A stretch of 64,000 nucleotides of DNA from Postechiella sp039985655 (GCA_039985655.1 JBDWSF010000004.1:1-64000); one strand, 5' to 3'; counted from the first letter of the stretch, positions 28,351 to 36,851 are shown. A program made the numbers and translations. The notes: a model not told the origin generated them from the letters alone.

Positions 28351-28455
28351 AATGCTAGTCTCATTTTTTAACTCAATTTTATCTTCCGAAACTTTTGACA
28401 CGTCTATATTTTCTACATAATTATTAGAAAAATAGACATAAATATTTATAAAAGG
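28351..28455 (-). pseudogene. Fragment of a second ECF sigma factor gene
   Basis: The plus-strand sequence here matches 27599-27731, inside the intact ECF sigma gene (TAGTCTCATTTTT, CAATTTTATCTTCC and TTTTGACACGTCTATATT in order). About 27 bp are lost in the middle and there are many substitutions. Only part of region 2 (roughly residues 19-62) survives. No start or full frame remains. With the susC2-upstream copy before it, it shows that a fecR-sigma unit was once duplicated here and then decayed. Confidence 0.8.
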
Positions 28456-28605
28456 TTGAAATCTTAATTTATTAAAAAGCAGATAAACTTAATTTTAACT
28501 CATGATTATTTAAGAGTAATATGTAAGCAGTTGGATATTAGGAGCGGAGCAAATTCAGTAGATTATTTTTTAAATTTGACCGCAAATAGGTAGTCTCAGT
28601 TGTTA

Positions 28606-29547
28606 TTACTCCAAATAGGTAAGTCCTTTATTTTTTGAAGATTTAAGATGCTTTTTTATAGTATCAGTTTTTGACGAATATTCTTTAAAAATTTCAAGCT
28701 CTAATTTTATATCCTTCATTTTGAATTTAAATATCGACCGGAATATCCTACTTAGCAAATGTTTTTTAACTTGTGTAACACTAATATTCTGATGCTCATT
28801 TGGGTTTAATGAATGTATCAGTAATGATCTTCTAAAAATGTCTTGTTCTCGGTGAAAAGGATTAGTCCACGTACTAGACCTTCTGTTCTCTCTATCATGA
28901 TACATTATTGCATTTGGTACTATTCCAACTTTTAATTTATGATAATGTAAACGATGTATATAATTATCGTCCTCCGCATAGTGATAAAAAATAGGATCAA
29001 ACCCTCCCACAGTTTTTAGACATTCTTTTGAAATTAACCACGCGGCAGCATTAACAAAATTTAAAGGATAAGTATCCTTTATTTCTTTATTAGCTAATTT
29101 CTTTGAAATAAATTCTAAACCGCCATGACTAGAAGTCAAATATTTTGAAAAATAGTTATCTAACATGGAACCTCTTCCATTTAAATGTATTGGACTTAGT
29201 ACTCCGTATATTTTGTTATCTCTTTGCGCTGCAACCAAATTTTTTAATGTGCTAGGTTCAATTTTAGCATCTTGATTTAGAAGAAAGACATAATCGGCAT
29301 TTAATTCTAAAGCTATTTTTAATCCTATATTGTTGGCTTTTCCAAATCCAAGGTTTTCCTCAGACTCTACTAGTCTTATTTCAGGATAATTTGATTTTAT
29401 GATTTTTTTTGTTGAATCGGTTGAGTTATTATCCACTACGACTATCTCGGTAGATAAACTAGAAGACATCAATGAATCTAAACACCATTTTATCCAATGG
29501 TCTCCATTAAATGTTACTACTACTGTGACAATTTTCACTCCTTTCAT
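28606..29547 (-). CDS. Family 2 glycosyltransferase (rhamnosyltransferase-like)
   Basis: A 313-residue GT-A-fold glycosyltransferase. The N-terminus IVTVVVTFNGDHWIKWCLDSL and VVVDNNSTDSTKKII are the nucleotide-sugar binding start; ENLGFGKANNIGL and YVFLLNQDAKIEP (metal-binding region near residue 95) and FYHYAEDDNYIHRLHY (catalytic ED at about 197) follow. It resembles the wbbL-type rhamnosyltransferase group. It is divergent from the VKOR gene with a 342-bp shared control region, and lies inside the block bounded by long direct repeats. Its acceptor is unknown; cell-surface polysaccharide or the secreted peptides of the neighbouring operon are both possible. Confidence 0.87.
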   Translation of the reverse strand: MKGVKIVTVVVTFNGDHWIKWCLDSLMSSSLSTEIVVVDNNSTDSTKKIIKSNYPEIRLVESEENLGFGKANNIGLKIALELNADYVFLLNQDAKIEPSTLKNLVAAQRDNKIYGVLSPIHLNGRGSMLDNYFSKYLTSSHGGLEFISKKLANKEIKDTYPLNFVNAAAWLISKECLKTVGGFDPIFYHYAEDDNYIHRLHYHKLKVGIVPNAIMYHDRENRRSSTWTNPFHREQDIFRRSLLIHSLNPNEHQNISVTQVKKHLLSRIFRSIFKFKMKDIKLELEIFKEYSSKTDTIKKHLKSSKNKGLTYLE

Positions 29548-29889
29548 TCTTGTCGTTGTTGTTATGTAGGATATATAATATTAAAACAAATTAAGAATCC
29601 TTTTATTTTTTCATATTACAAGAACAGCCTTTGTTAAATTGATTAACACAATCTAAGCCAGTAATTCAAACAATAAATGTAAGATATATTCCTCACATTA
29701 ATCAGATAAAAAAAACACATAAACAGGAATTTTACTATTTTTTAACTTTTTATTAACAAAACGTAAAAGGTAATTATATAAATTTACGGAACCTCTCCTT
29801 TAATTATATTCAATAATAATTAACCTCTCCTAGTAATTATATTTCAATAATAATTATTGTCAATTTAAATTAAAAAATAATTGATAATT
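29548..29889. other. Divergent control region between the glycosyltransferase and VKOR genes
   Basis: This 342-bp gap must hold promoters for both directions. It is very AT-rich. Its only marked structure is the tandem 32/34-bp repeat at 29791-29856. No gene is seen. Confidence 0.5.
29791..29856 (+). repeat. Two-copy tandem repeat in the VKOR leader
   Basis: ACCTCTCC followed by TAATTATATT and CAATAATAATTA occurs at 29791-29822 and again at 29823-29856, differing by small changes (CTT/TAG and one extra T). It ends 33 bp before the VKOR start. It could be a pair of regulator sites or a simple slippage duplication. Confidence 0.75.
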
Positions 29890-31479
29890 ATGGATAACTG
29901 CGTTAACACGACTAAGCGTTTATTAACTTCACTTAATGTCAAACACACTTTAAAATATGTAAAAGAGAGTATTCTATCTCATCCAGATCACCCCAGTTTA
30001 CTGTCCATATCTGATACATTAGAAAAGTACCAAATAGAAATATTGGCTGTTAAAATTGATGCTAACAAGCTCAACGAAATGCCTATGCCTAGTATCGTAC
30101 AAGTAGAAATTAATAGACAACCTTTATTTTTTGTTTTACAAAACGTGTTCGATAACAATGTTTCCTATTACGATGATAAAAACAAATTAAAAGAGTCTTC
30201 AAAAGAAGATTTTTTAAAACTATGGACGGGTATTTGCTTGTTAGTAGAAAAAACAGACCAATCAAAAGAAAAAGATATAGAAAAAAAGCTTGTAGCAAAA
30301 CGCACACAAAAGGTTTTATTAGGAAGCATTGCTTTATTATTGTTAAATTGGATTACGATTAGTATTTTCGATTCACAAGCAACGACTAAAACTTTACCTG
30401 CATTATATACTATTATTTATACTATTTTAAAAACATTAGGCTTAATAATAGGTGTATTTTTATTATGGTTTGATGTCGACCAGTATAACCCTACCCTGCA
30501 AAGTTTTTGCACAGGTGGTGGCGAAAAAATTAATTGCAATGCGGTATTAGGGTCTAAGCATGCTAAACTATTTAATGGAACACTTAGTTTAAGTCTTTTA
30601 AGTTTTTCTTATTTTTTTGGAACACTATTATATTTAATAATCAATAGTTTTTCGTTAATGGCTTTATCTTTATTGGGTATAATCAGTTTTGTAAGTATTC
30701 CAATTGTAATCATTTCTATTTATTATCAAGCTATAATTATTAAACAGTGGTGTAAGTTTTGCATCATTATTCAAGGAGTGCTTACTGCAGAAATTGGAAT
30801 TTCTTTTTTAAGTAAATTTTATAAAACTCCTATAGAATATAAAACATTCTCTTTACTATTGGCTCTATTATTAATTCCAATACTGGCATGGAGACTATTA
30901 AAACCATTGTTAGAAAAAGAAAAAGAAGTTAATGTACATAAACGCGGACTTAAGAAAATAAAAAACAATCCCAATGTTTTAGAAAGTTTATTAATAAAAT
31001 CAAGAAAAGTAAAGACTTCTACAGAAGGATTAGGAATATCTATATACAATAAATCTTCTAAATACCATATTATAAAAGTATGTAACCCCTATTGTGGTCC
31101 TTGTGCAAAAGCACATCCAATATTAGAAGGTATAGTGAATGCTGGTAAAGTGAATTTACAAATATTATTTACAGCTAGGTCTAGTGAAGACAGAATAGGG
31201 AAACCAGTAAATCATTTTTTAGCAATAAACAGCCAAGGGAATAAAAACAAAACCCAACAAGCTTTGAAAGATTGGTATCATGCTGAACAAAAAGATTATG
31301 AAGTATTCGCTAGTAAATACCCTATGAATGGTGAATTACAATTACAAAATAATAAAATAGAGAAGATGCGTGCTTGGTGTGATGCCGAAAATATAACGCA
31401 TACACCTACCATATTTATAAATGGCTATGAGTTACCTAAAGAGTACAGTATAGAAGATTTAACAGAAGTATTACAATAA
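29890..31479 (+). CDS. VKOR-thioredoxin fusion with an N-terminal C39-like domain
   Basis: A 529-residue membrane protein starting at ATG 29890; a TTG nine bases earlier is less likely. Residues 1-125 look like a C39-peptidase-type domain (ESILSHPDHPSLLSISDTLEKYQIE) without an evident catalytic DCG motif, so it is probably a peptide-binding module. Residues about 145-325 form a VKOR domain with several helices; Cys near 206 and 216 (FCTGGGEKINCNAV) and the CKFC pair at 288/291 fit its redox sites. The C-terminal thioredoxin-like domain carries C398-NPY-CGPC (C402, C405). This oxidises cysteines in the periplasm. It is the first gene of the peptide-export operon, so its clients are probably the four-Cys peptides. 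Confidence 0.85.
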   Translation: MDNCVNTTKRLLTSLNVKHTLKYVKESILSHPDHPSLLSISDTLEKYQIEILAVKIDANKLNEMPMPSIVQVEINRQPLFFVLQNVFDNNVSYYDDKNKLKESSKEDFLKLWTGICLLVEKTDQSKEKDIEKKLVAKRTQKVLLGSIALLLLNWITISIFDSQATTKTLPALYTIIYTILKTLGLIIGVFLLWFDVDQYNPTLQSFCTGGGEKINCNAVLGSKHAKLFNGTLSLSLLSFSYFFGTLLYLIINSFSLMALSLLGIISFVSIPIVIISIYYQAIIIKQWCKFCIIIQGVLTAEIGISFLSKFYKTPIEYKTFSLLLALLLIPILAWRLLKPLLEKEKEVNVHKRGLKKIKNNPNVLESLLIKSRKVKTSTEGLGISIYNKSSKYHIIKVCNPYCGPCAKAHPILEGIVNAGKVNLQILFTARSSEDRIGKPVNHFLAINSQGNKNKTQQALKDWYHAEQKDYEVFASKYPMNGELQLQNNKIEKMRAWCDAENITHTPTIFINGYELPKEYSIEDLTEVLQ

Positions 31480-31483
31480 AAAA

Positions 31484-31570
31484 CCCAAAGCTGAAACTTT
31501 GGGCATGAACAATATCCTTTTCGCGAAAGGCAGACCAAAACTTTGATGGTCTTTAAATGTTCAAGGCAAA
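31484..31570 (+). ncRNA. Structured leader RNA of precursor peptide 1
   Basis: Three hairpins can form: CCCAAAG with CTTTGGG (31484-31490/31497-31503), CCTTT with AAAGG (31516-31520/31526-31530) and AGACCA with TGGTCT (31532-31537/31547-31552). The last two are enclosed by TGAAC (31506-31510) with GTTCA (31559-31563). The same fold recurs before the second precursor gene with changes confined mostly to loops. No T run follows the first hairpin, so it is not a plain terminator. I cannot match it to a known riboswitch. Confidence 0.55.
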
Positions 31571-31693
31571 TATAATTATTAAAATTTTTTTATTATGAAA
31601 AAATTAAGTTTAAAAAATTTGAAATTAGAAACTAGTGATCTGCTTAAACGTAGGGAACTTAAAACAGTATTTGGAGGAAATTATGGAGATGGA
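31484..31693 (+). repeat. 210-bp direct repeat, copy 1 (partner 32691-32900)
   Basis: The leader RNA, ribosome-binding region and first 33 codons of the precursor gene are repeated at 32691-32900. Both copies are 210 bp long with about 15 differences. Homology stops just after the GG cleavage site (at YGDG), so leader and control region are shared while the cores differ. Confidence 0.93.
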
Positions 31694-31834
31694 TTATCTG
31701 AATGTGAAAATTCGGCATTCATGGTTGGAGTTCAAGCTGAAGCGGCTGGCTATTCAGAAGAAGAAGCAGCATGGTTTGTTCAATGTGCTCTTGCAGTTGA
31801 ATGTTATGGCTACAGCCCATCAGATTGTAATTAA
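31595..31834 (+). CDS. GG-leader precursor peptide 1 (four-cysteine core)
   Basis: A 79-residue secreted-peptide precursor. The leader MKKLSLKNLKLETSDLLKRR...LKTVFGG (residues 1-28) matches the Bacteroidetes GG-type natural-product/bacteriocin leader, and cleavage after Gly28 by the C39 domain of the exporter is expected. The 51-residue core starts NYGDG, is acidic and Ala/Glu-rich, and has cysteines at 37, 64, 70 and 78, which could form two disulfides. It is preceded by the structured leader RNA and followed by a strong hairpin. Activity (bacteriocin, signal or other) cannot be told from sequence. Confidence 0.88.
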   Translation: MKKLSLKNLKLETSDLLKRRELKTVFGGNYGDGLSECENSAFMVGVQAEAAGYSEEEAAWFVQCALAVECYGYSPSDCN

Positions 31835-31842
31835 TAATATTT

Positions 31843-31894
31843 GAGATAATTAGTGGGCTTTAAATACTTTTATATATTCTCCACTAATTATTTC
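31843..31894 (+). terminator. Stem-loop after precursor 1 (attenuator-like)
   Basis: GAGATAATTAGTGG (31843-31856) pairs with CCACTAATTATTTC (31881-31894) with one G-T pair and a 24-nt loop. It has only a weak T tract, so it may be a partial terminator or a 3' stabiliser between the precursor and the GLPGLI gene. Confidence 0.55.
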
Positions 31895-31914
31895 ATTAAA
31901 ATTAAAAAACTCAT

Positions 31915-32595
31915 ATGAAAAATAAATTAATTACATTAAGTGTATTTTTTATTTGTTTAGTTTCTATATGTCAAAATTCAAAATCAGGAGTTGTTAAATA
32001 CACTTTTTCCGAAAATTATGTGCCACAGGAACTCAAGAAAACAAGAAACGAAATATTTGATAAAGTTGTCCTATTATCTTATGGTTTAGAATTTACTTTA
32101 ATTTTTAACTCAGAAGCTTCACTTTTCTTTTTAGATGAACAAATAAAAAATGATTTCGACCCTCTAGCCATATCATTTGCTGAAAACATTGTAAGTAAGG
32201 GGAAATATTACTTCAATAAAGAAAATGATACTTTACTAAGGGAAGCTGATAATTATCCGACTTATACTTTGATAGGTTCTAATTCTTCCTCTACAAAGTG
32301 GAAACTTGTAAATGAGTCAAAATTGATAAACGGATATACGTGTTATAAGGCAATCAGATATAAAACTAATAAAAATAACAATGGCTTATTTAAATTTAAA
32401 ATTGAGGCGTGGTACACACCCCAAATACCTGTCCCATTTGGTCCGGTAGAATTTAATAATTTACCAGGTTTAATATTAGAATTAAAAGATACCCATTACA
32501 CTTTTCATGTGAGTGATATTAAAATAGAAAATGATAAAAACCGGGATGTTAAAAAGCTGACATCTAAAGATATTGTATATGAAAATACGGAATAA
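31915..32595 (+). CDS. GLPGLI-family protein
   Basis: A 226-residue secreted protein with signal MKNKLITLSVFFICLVSICQ. The C-terminal part carries EAWYTPQIPVPFGPVEFNNLPGLILELKD (about 171-199), the signature region of the Bacteroidetes GLPGLI family, here as NLPGLI. Function of the family is unknown. It ends at KDIVYENTE, shorter than the 250-290 residues I expect, so the C-terminus may be truncated where the second repeat copy arrived. It sits between the two precursor genes, which suggests a role tied to the peptides or a passenger of the duplication. Confidence 0.82.
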   Translation: MKNKLITLSVFFICLVSICQNSKSGVVKYTFSENYVPQELKKTRNEIFDKVVLLSYGLEFTLIFNSEASLFFLDEQIKNDFDPLAISFAENIVSKGKYYFNKENDTLLREADNYPTYTLIGSNSSSTKWKLVNESKLINGYTCYKAIRYKTNKNNNGLFKFKIEAWYTPQIPVPFGPVEFNNLPGLILELKDTHYTFHVSDIKIENDKNRDVKKLTSKDIVYENTE

Positions 32596-32690
32596 ACTTA
32601 GTCGCCCCACAGGTCTATCAAATAGAAATTGTTTTTTTATTTGCAATACGGAATTAAACCAGAAAATGGTGAATCATGTATTTAAAAAAG

Positions 32691-32777
32691 CCCAAAGCAT
32701 ACACTTTGGGTATGAACAATACCCTTTTCGAGAAAGGCAGACCAAAACTTTGATGGTCTTTAAATGTTCAAGGCAAA
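32691..32777 (+). ncRNA. Structured leader RNA of precursor peptide 2
   Basis: This repeats the fold of the first leader: CCCAAAG/CTTTGGG, CCTTT/AAAGG, AGACCA/TGGTCT, with TGAAC/GTTCA closing the last two. The differences from copy 1 (GCTGAAA versus GCATACA, TCGCG versus TCGAG) fall in loops, so the stems are kept. Confidence 0.55.
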
Positions 32778-32900
32778 TATAATTATTAAAATTTTTTTAT
32801 TATGAAAAAATTAAGTTTAAAAAATTTGAAATTAGAAACTAGTGACCTGCTTAAACGTAAGCAACTTAAAACAGTATTTGGAGGAAATTACGGAGATGGA
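32691..32900 (+). repeat. 210-bp direct repeat, copy 2
   Basis: Partner of 31484-31693. It carries the leader RNA, translation start and GG leader of precursor 2. Confidence 0.93.
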
Positions 32901-33050
32901 TGTCAGATAGCTGTTTCAGATTCTAATGGGAATTTTTCGTATTGGTCAGATGCAATTTATTCTGTCAGTGAAGCGCAGAGTGCTTACAATAACAATACTC
33001 ATTATAGTGATGGTAGTCAAGCAACGGGTTATTGTTGCGCTAGTTGCTAG
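32802..33050 (+). CDS. GG-leader precursor peptide 2 (four-cysteine core)
   Basis: An 82-residue precursor whose 28-residue leader is identical to that of precursor 1 except for KQ in place of RE near residue 20. After Gly28 the 54-residue core starts NYGDG and then is unrelated: Ser/Asn/Tyr-rich, with cysteines at 34, 78, 79 and 82, giving a CCASC tail. The four-Cys count is kept although spacing differs. The many Ser and Asn residues could accept sugars from the operon glycosyltransferase, which is inference only. A strong hairpin follows the stop. Confidence 0.88.
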   Translation: MKKLSLKNLKLETSDLLKRKQLKTVFGGNYGDGCQIAVSDSNGNFSYWSDAIYSVSEAQSAYNNNTHYSDGSQATGYCCASC

Positions 33051-33070
33051 TTATTCCTAATTAATTTCAG

Positions 33071-33104
33071 ACAAGTTCTTATCATAGATAAGAACTTGTA
33101 TTTT
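33071..33104 (+). terminator. Strong hairpin between precursor 2 and the export genes
   Basis: ACAAGTTCTTATC (33071-33083), loop ATA and GATAAGAACTTGT (33087-33099) form a perfect 13-bp stem, followed by ATTTTTAA. It lies 16 bp before the TlpA-like gene. It probably lowers transcription into the export genes relative to the precursors. Confidence 0.82.
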
Positions 33105-33119
33105 TAATAAGAACCATTT

Positions 33120-34643
33120 ATGATAAAATTAATAAAATTTCTGAAAATAGCTCTATTGTGTTGTACTCTTAGTTTTTGCAAGCAAAAAAATAAAACCTCG
33201 TTACAACAAAGAATAGAATTTGATAAGGTCCTTTTTATTTTTAACAACAACACGCAAGATGTTCCAATCTCTATTTTCAAAAATATCGATTTTAAAACTT
33301 TTGATAAATTTCATATATATACTAATAAAAATAGGGATACTATAAGTATTACTACTAATAGATTTGAAGAAGTTTTTATATCCTCAAAATTTACAAATAA
33401 AATACCATTAAAGATTAGTGGAGGGGATTCCGTTTTTGTTAAATTAAAAGACAGCATTCTTTCTTACAAAATTAAGAGAAGACATGATTACCGTATCCCT
33501 AGGCTTTCTTCAAGTTTGTTATACAAAAAAAGGAACATAGATGAATATAGAAAATTACTTTACCAAATCGATTCTACAAAACCTCTTAGACTTGTACCAA
33601 CAAAATTTGAAATGCCTGTATCAAAATACCCATTAATTTTTAATCGTAATGTGCTTAAATTAATGAAGGGCTCTATAAAAAAACTAACATTATTGAATTT
33701 AAATTACCTTAAAGATGTATCATTTTTTTATGACTCTTTAAGTGTAAATAACTTAATAGATTCAAACCTTAAGAAGGTCCTCAAAGAAGAAATTGAAGAA
33801 AAGACATATAAAGATTTAATTTTATTATACAATATTTCTCATGATAATTTTATATTAGAAAGCATTACTTCAAATCAATTTATTAATGATTCGATAATAA
33901 ATAATAATAATAAATTACTTTTTTTTAGTACTTATATTAATAATATCGTACTAAAAGGAAAAAAAACATATTCTAGGTCTAAAATGTATATAGATTATAA
34001 ACTTGCATATGATTCATTGCCAAATTATTTTAATGGAAACTTATTAACTTATTCAAGAATGTTTTGCTTAAATAAAATGGTTGAACAAAATGATTCACAT
34101 GAAGCTATCATAAATTATTATGACAATTTTAAGAAAAATCATTTTGACTCGGTATTTGTAAATAATTTTAATAATAAAATTTTAATTGAACTGACAAAAT
34201 TCAGGAATATTAAAAATGATGTTGCTCTTTCAAATGTTAATACTTCATCAATGTTATTAGATTCAATACTTAAGGTTAACAATAATAAATTAGTTTATGT
34301 AGATTTTTGGGCAAGTTGGTGTGCTCCTTGCCGGAAAGTTATGCCAGATTCGAAAAAATTAAAAGAAGAATATATAAATAAAGAGGTTGTTTTTATTTAT
34401 ATCTCAATAGATAAAGACTTTCATAAATGGAAAAAAGCTTCAAAAGAAGAAGATTTATTATTATATAATAACAATTTTTTAGCAGTAAACTATCCAAGTG
34501 CAAATTTTTATGAAGAGATAAAGCTACAAACAATACCTAGATATTTATTGTTTGATAAAAAAGGGAAATTGGTCCATCAGAATGCACCTGGTCCAGAAGG
34601 AGAGGGAATTAAAAAATTATTTAATAAATATTTAAAAAAATAA
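33120..34643 (+). CDS. TlpA-like thioredoxin-domain lipoprotein
   Basis: A 507-residue lipoprotein (signal ending TLSFC, Cys at about 20). Residues 20-370 are an AT-rich, Lys/Asn-rich region without a family I recognise. The C-terminus (about 375-507) is a TlpA/AhpC-type thioredoxin domain: VYVDFWASWCAPCRKVMPDS with the redox pair at about 402/405 and a cis-Pro in KLQTIPRYLLFDKKG. TlpA-type proteins reduce or rearrange disulfides outside the cytoplasm. It abuts the ABC exporter (adjacent bases), so it likely acts on the exported cysteine-rich peptides together with the VKOR-Trx protein. Confidence 0.86.
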   Translation: MIKLIKFLKIALLCCTLSFCKQKNKTSLQQRIEFDKVLFIFNNNTQDVPISIFKNIDFKTFDKFHIYTNKNRDTISITTNRFEEVFISSKFTNKIPLKISGGDSVFVKLKDSILSYKIKRRHDYRIPRLSSSLLYKKRNIDEYRKLLYQIDSTKPLRLVPTKFEMPVSKYPLIFNRNVLKLMKGSIKKLTLLNLNYLKDVSFFYDSLSVNNLIDSNLKKVLKEEIEEKTYKDLILLYNISHDNFILESITSNQFINDSIINNNNKLLFFSTYINNIVLKGKKTYSRSKMYIDYKLAYDSLPNYFNGNLLTYSRMFCLNKMVEQNDSHEAIINYYDNFKKNHFDSVFVNNFNNKILIELTKFRNIKNDVALSNVNTSSMLLDSILKVNNNKLVYVDFWASWCAPCRKVMPDSKKLKEEYINKEVVFIYISIDKDFHKWKKASKEEDLLLYNNNFLAVNYPSANFYEEIKLQTIPRYLLFDKKGKLVHQNAPGPEGEGIKKLFNKYLKK

Positions 34644-36851
34644 ATGTCGAAATTCCCTTTTTATAGGCAGCCAGACATTAAAGACTGTGGACCAACTTGT
34701 TTACGTATTGTAGCTAAACATTATGGTAAACTTATCTCTTTACAAGAAATACGGGATTTATCCGAAACCACAAGAGTAGGAAGCAATCTCCTTAAATTAA
34801 GTGATGCTGCTGAAGCCATTGGGTTTAAATCTTTAGGTGTAAAGCTAGATTTTAATAAACTTAAAGAAGCACCTTTACCTCTTATAGTACATTGGAACAA
34901 AAACCATTTTGTTGTGGTTTATAAAATTAAAAATGATGTGGTTTACATCTCCGATCCATCTTATGGTCTAATTACATACCCTAAAGAAGAATTCATAAAA
35001 CGTTGGATAGGTAACAATGCTAACGAAGATACAAAAGAAGGTATTGCTTTATTATTAGAAATAACTCCCAAGTTTAAACAACTTAACTGGGAAGAAACCG
35101 ACAAAAAATCTTTTCGTTTTTTGTTTCAGTATTTATTCAAGTACAAAAATTTACTTCTACAATTACTTATTGGTTTATTGGTAGGGAGCATGTTGCAGCT
35201 TATCTTCCCCTTTTTAACCCAAAGCATTGTAGATGTTGGTATACAAAACCAAGACATCAATTTTATTTACATGGTTTTAATTGCGCAAACCATGTTGTTT
35301 TTAGGAACTGCAAGTGTTGGCATTTTTAGAAGTTGGATTTTATTGCATTTAAGCACTCGTATTAATATTTCGTTGGTTTCAGATTTTTTTATAAAACTTA
35401 TGAATCTGCCTATAGCCTATTTTGATACACGAATGACAGGCGATATCATGCAACGTATTGGTGATCATAAGCGTATAGAAAGCTTGCTTACGGGGTCTAC
35501 TTTAAGCACTTTATTCTCAATGATGAACTTATTCATTTTTGGTGCGGTACTTATTTATTATAGCCCATCTATCTTCTTTATTTTTGTTATTGGTAGTATT
35601 ATATATGTCATTTGGATTTTATTTTTCTTAAAACGTCGTAAAGAGTTAGATTATAAACGTTTTTCTCAATCTAGTCAGGAAAAGAGTGTTGTTATGGAGC
35701 TTATTAATGGCATGCAAGAAATAAAGATGAACAATGCCGAAAAACAAAAACGCTGGAAATGGGAATTTGTACAAGCGCGTTTATTTAAAGTAAATATGCA
35801 AAGTTTGGCGTTAGAACAAACACAAGGCGTAGGGTCTTCATTTATTAATGAAGCCAAAAACATCCTTATAACCTTTACCTCAGCACTATTGGTTATTGAA
35901 GGTTCCATTACACTAGGTATGATGCTCTCTATTCAATACATCATAGGACAATTAAATGGGCCTATAACGCAACTCGTTGGATTTATTCAAGCGACTCAAG
36001 ATGCTAAAATAAGTTTAGAACGTTTAGGAGAAATACATGATAAGGAAGATGAAGAAAGTAAAGAAAAACACCTAATCTCTAATATTAAACTCAATCAAAG
36101 TTTAGAACTCAAAAATATAACTTTCAGATATATAGGTAGTGACGAAAATGTAATAAAAGGGTTAAGCATGAACGTGCCTTCAAAAAAAATTACTGCTATC
36201 GTTGGGGCTAGTGGTAGTGGTAAAACGACTTTGATGAAAATTTTATTGAAATTTTACGAGCCAGAGAAAGGTAATATTATGTATGGAGAAAATTACTTAA
36301 ATGCCATATCACATAAAGCATGGCGAGCTAATTGTGGAGTTGTAATGCAAGAAGGTTATGTGTTTAACGATACGATTGCTTATAACATAGCTATAGGGGA
36401 AGATTCAGTAGATCAAGAGCGATTAATTAAAGCGACTAAAGTTGCCAATATTTACGATTTTATACAGTCATTACCTTTAGGGTTTAATACTAAAATAGGG
36501 AATGAAGGTATTGGAGTGAGTACTGGTCAAAAGCAGCGATTATTTATTGCCAGAGCTGTTTACAAGAACCCAGGTATCTTATTTTTTGATGAAGCTACTT
36601 CTGCATTAGACGCTAAAAATGAACGCATTATTATGGGAAATTTAAATAGTTTTTTTCAAGATAAAACAGTGGTTATTATTGCACATCGATTAAGTACTGT
36701 TAAAAATGCAGATCAAATTGTAGTTGTTGATGAAGGCCTAATTATAGAATCGGGTACTCATAGTGAATTACTCAAGCAAAAAGGATCTTATTATAATTTA
36801 GTGAAAAATCAATTAGAATTAGAAAAACTAAGCACTAAGAAAAATGCCTAA
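34644..36851 (+). CDS. Peptidase-containing ABC transporter (C39 bacteriocin exporter type)
   Basis: A 735-residue exporter that both cleaves GG leaders and pumps the peptide. Residues 1-140 are the C39 protease: catalytic C15 in DIKDCGPTC, His in HWNKNHFVVVYK (about 97) and Asp in YISDPSYG. About 165-445 is the six-helix membrane domain. The ATPase has Walker A GASGSGKTT at about 521, a noncanonical signature VSTGQKQR near 632 in place of LSGGQ, and Walker B ILFFDEATSALD at about 645. It fits cleavage after the FGG of both precursors. Its last 8 bases overlap the HlyD gene. Confidence 0.95.
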   Translation: MSKFPFYRQPDIKDCGPTCLRIVAKHYGKLISLQEIRDLSETTRVGSNLLKLSDAAEAIGFKSLGVKLDFNKLKEAPLPLIVHWNKNHFVVVYKIKNDVVYISDPSYGLITYPKEEFIKRWIGNNANEDTKEGIALLLEITPKFKQLNWEETDKKSFRFLFQYLFKYKNLLLQLLIGLLVGSMLQLIFPFLTQSIVDVGIQNQDINFIYMVLIAQTMLFLGTASVGIFRSWILLHLSTRINISLVSDFFIKLMNLPIAYFDTRMTGDIMQRIGDHKRIESLLTGSTLSTLFSMMNLFIFGAVLIYYSPSIFFIFVIGSIIYVIWILFFLKRRKELDYKRFSQSSQEKSVVMELINGMQEIKMNNAEKQKRWKWEFVQARLFKVNMQSLALEQTQGVGSSFINEAKNILITFTSALLVIEGSITLGMMLSIQYIIGQLNGPITQLVGFIQATQDAKISLERLGEIHDKEDEESKEKHLISNIKLNQSLELKNITFRYIGSDENVIKGLSMNVPSKKITAIVGASGSGKTTLMKILLKFYEPEKGNIMYGENYLNAISHKAWRANCGVVMQEGYVFNDTIAYNIAIGEDSVDQERLIKATKVANIYDFIQSLPLGFNTKIGNEGIGVSTGQKQRLFIARAVYKNPGILFFDEATSALDAKNERIIMGNLNSFFQDKTVVIIAHRLSTVKNADQIVVVDEGLIIESGTHSELLKQKGSYYNLVKNQLELEKLSTKKNA

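Noticed and set aside
31484..31503. Hairpin CCCAAAG/CTTTGGG as a terminator of the VKOR gene.
   Set aside because: No T run follows on the plus strand, and the same hairpin recurs in the second leader, so it fits a leader structure better.
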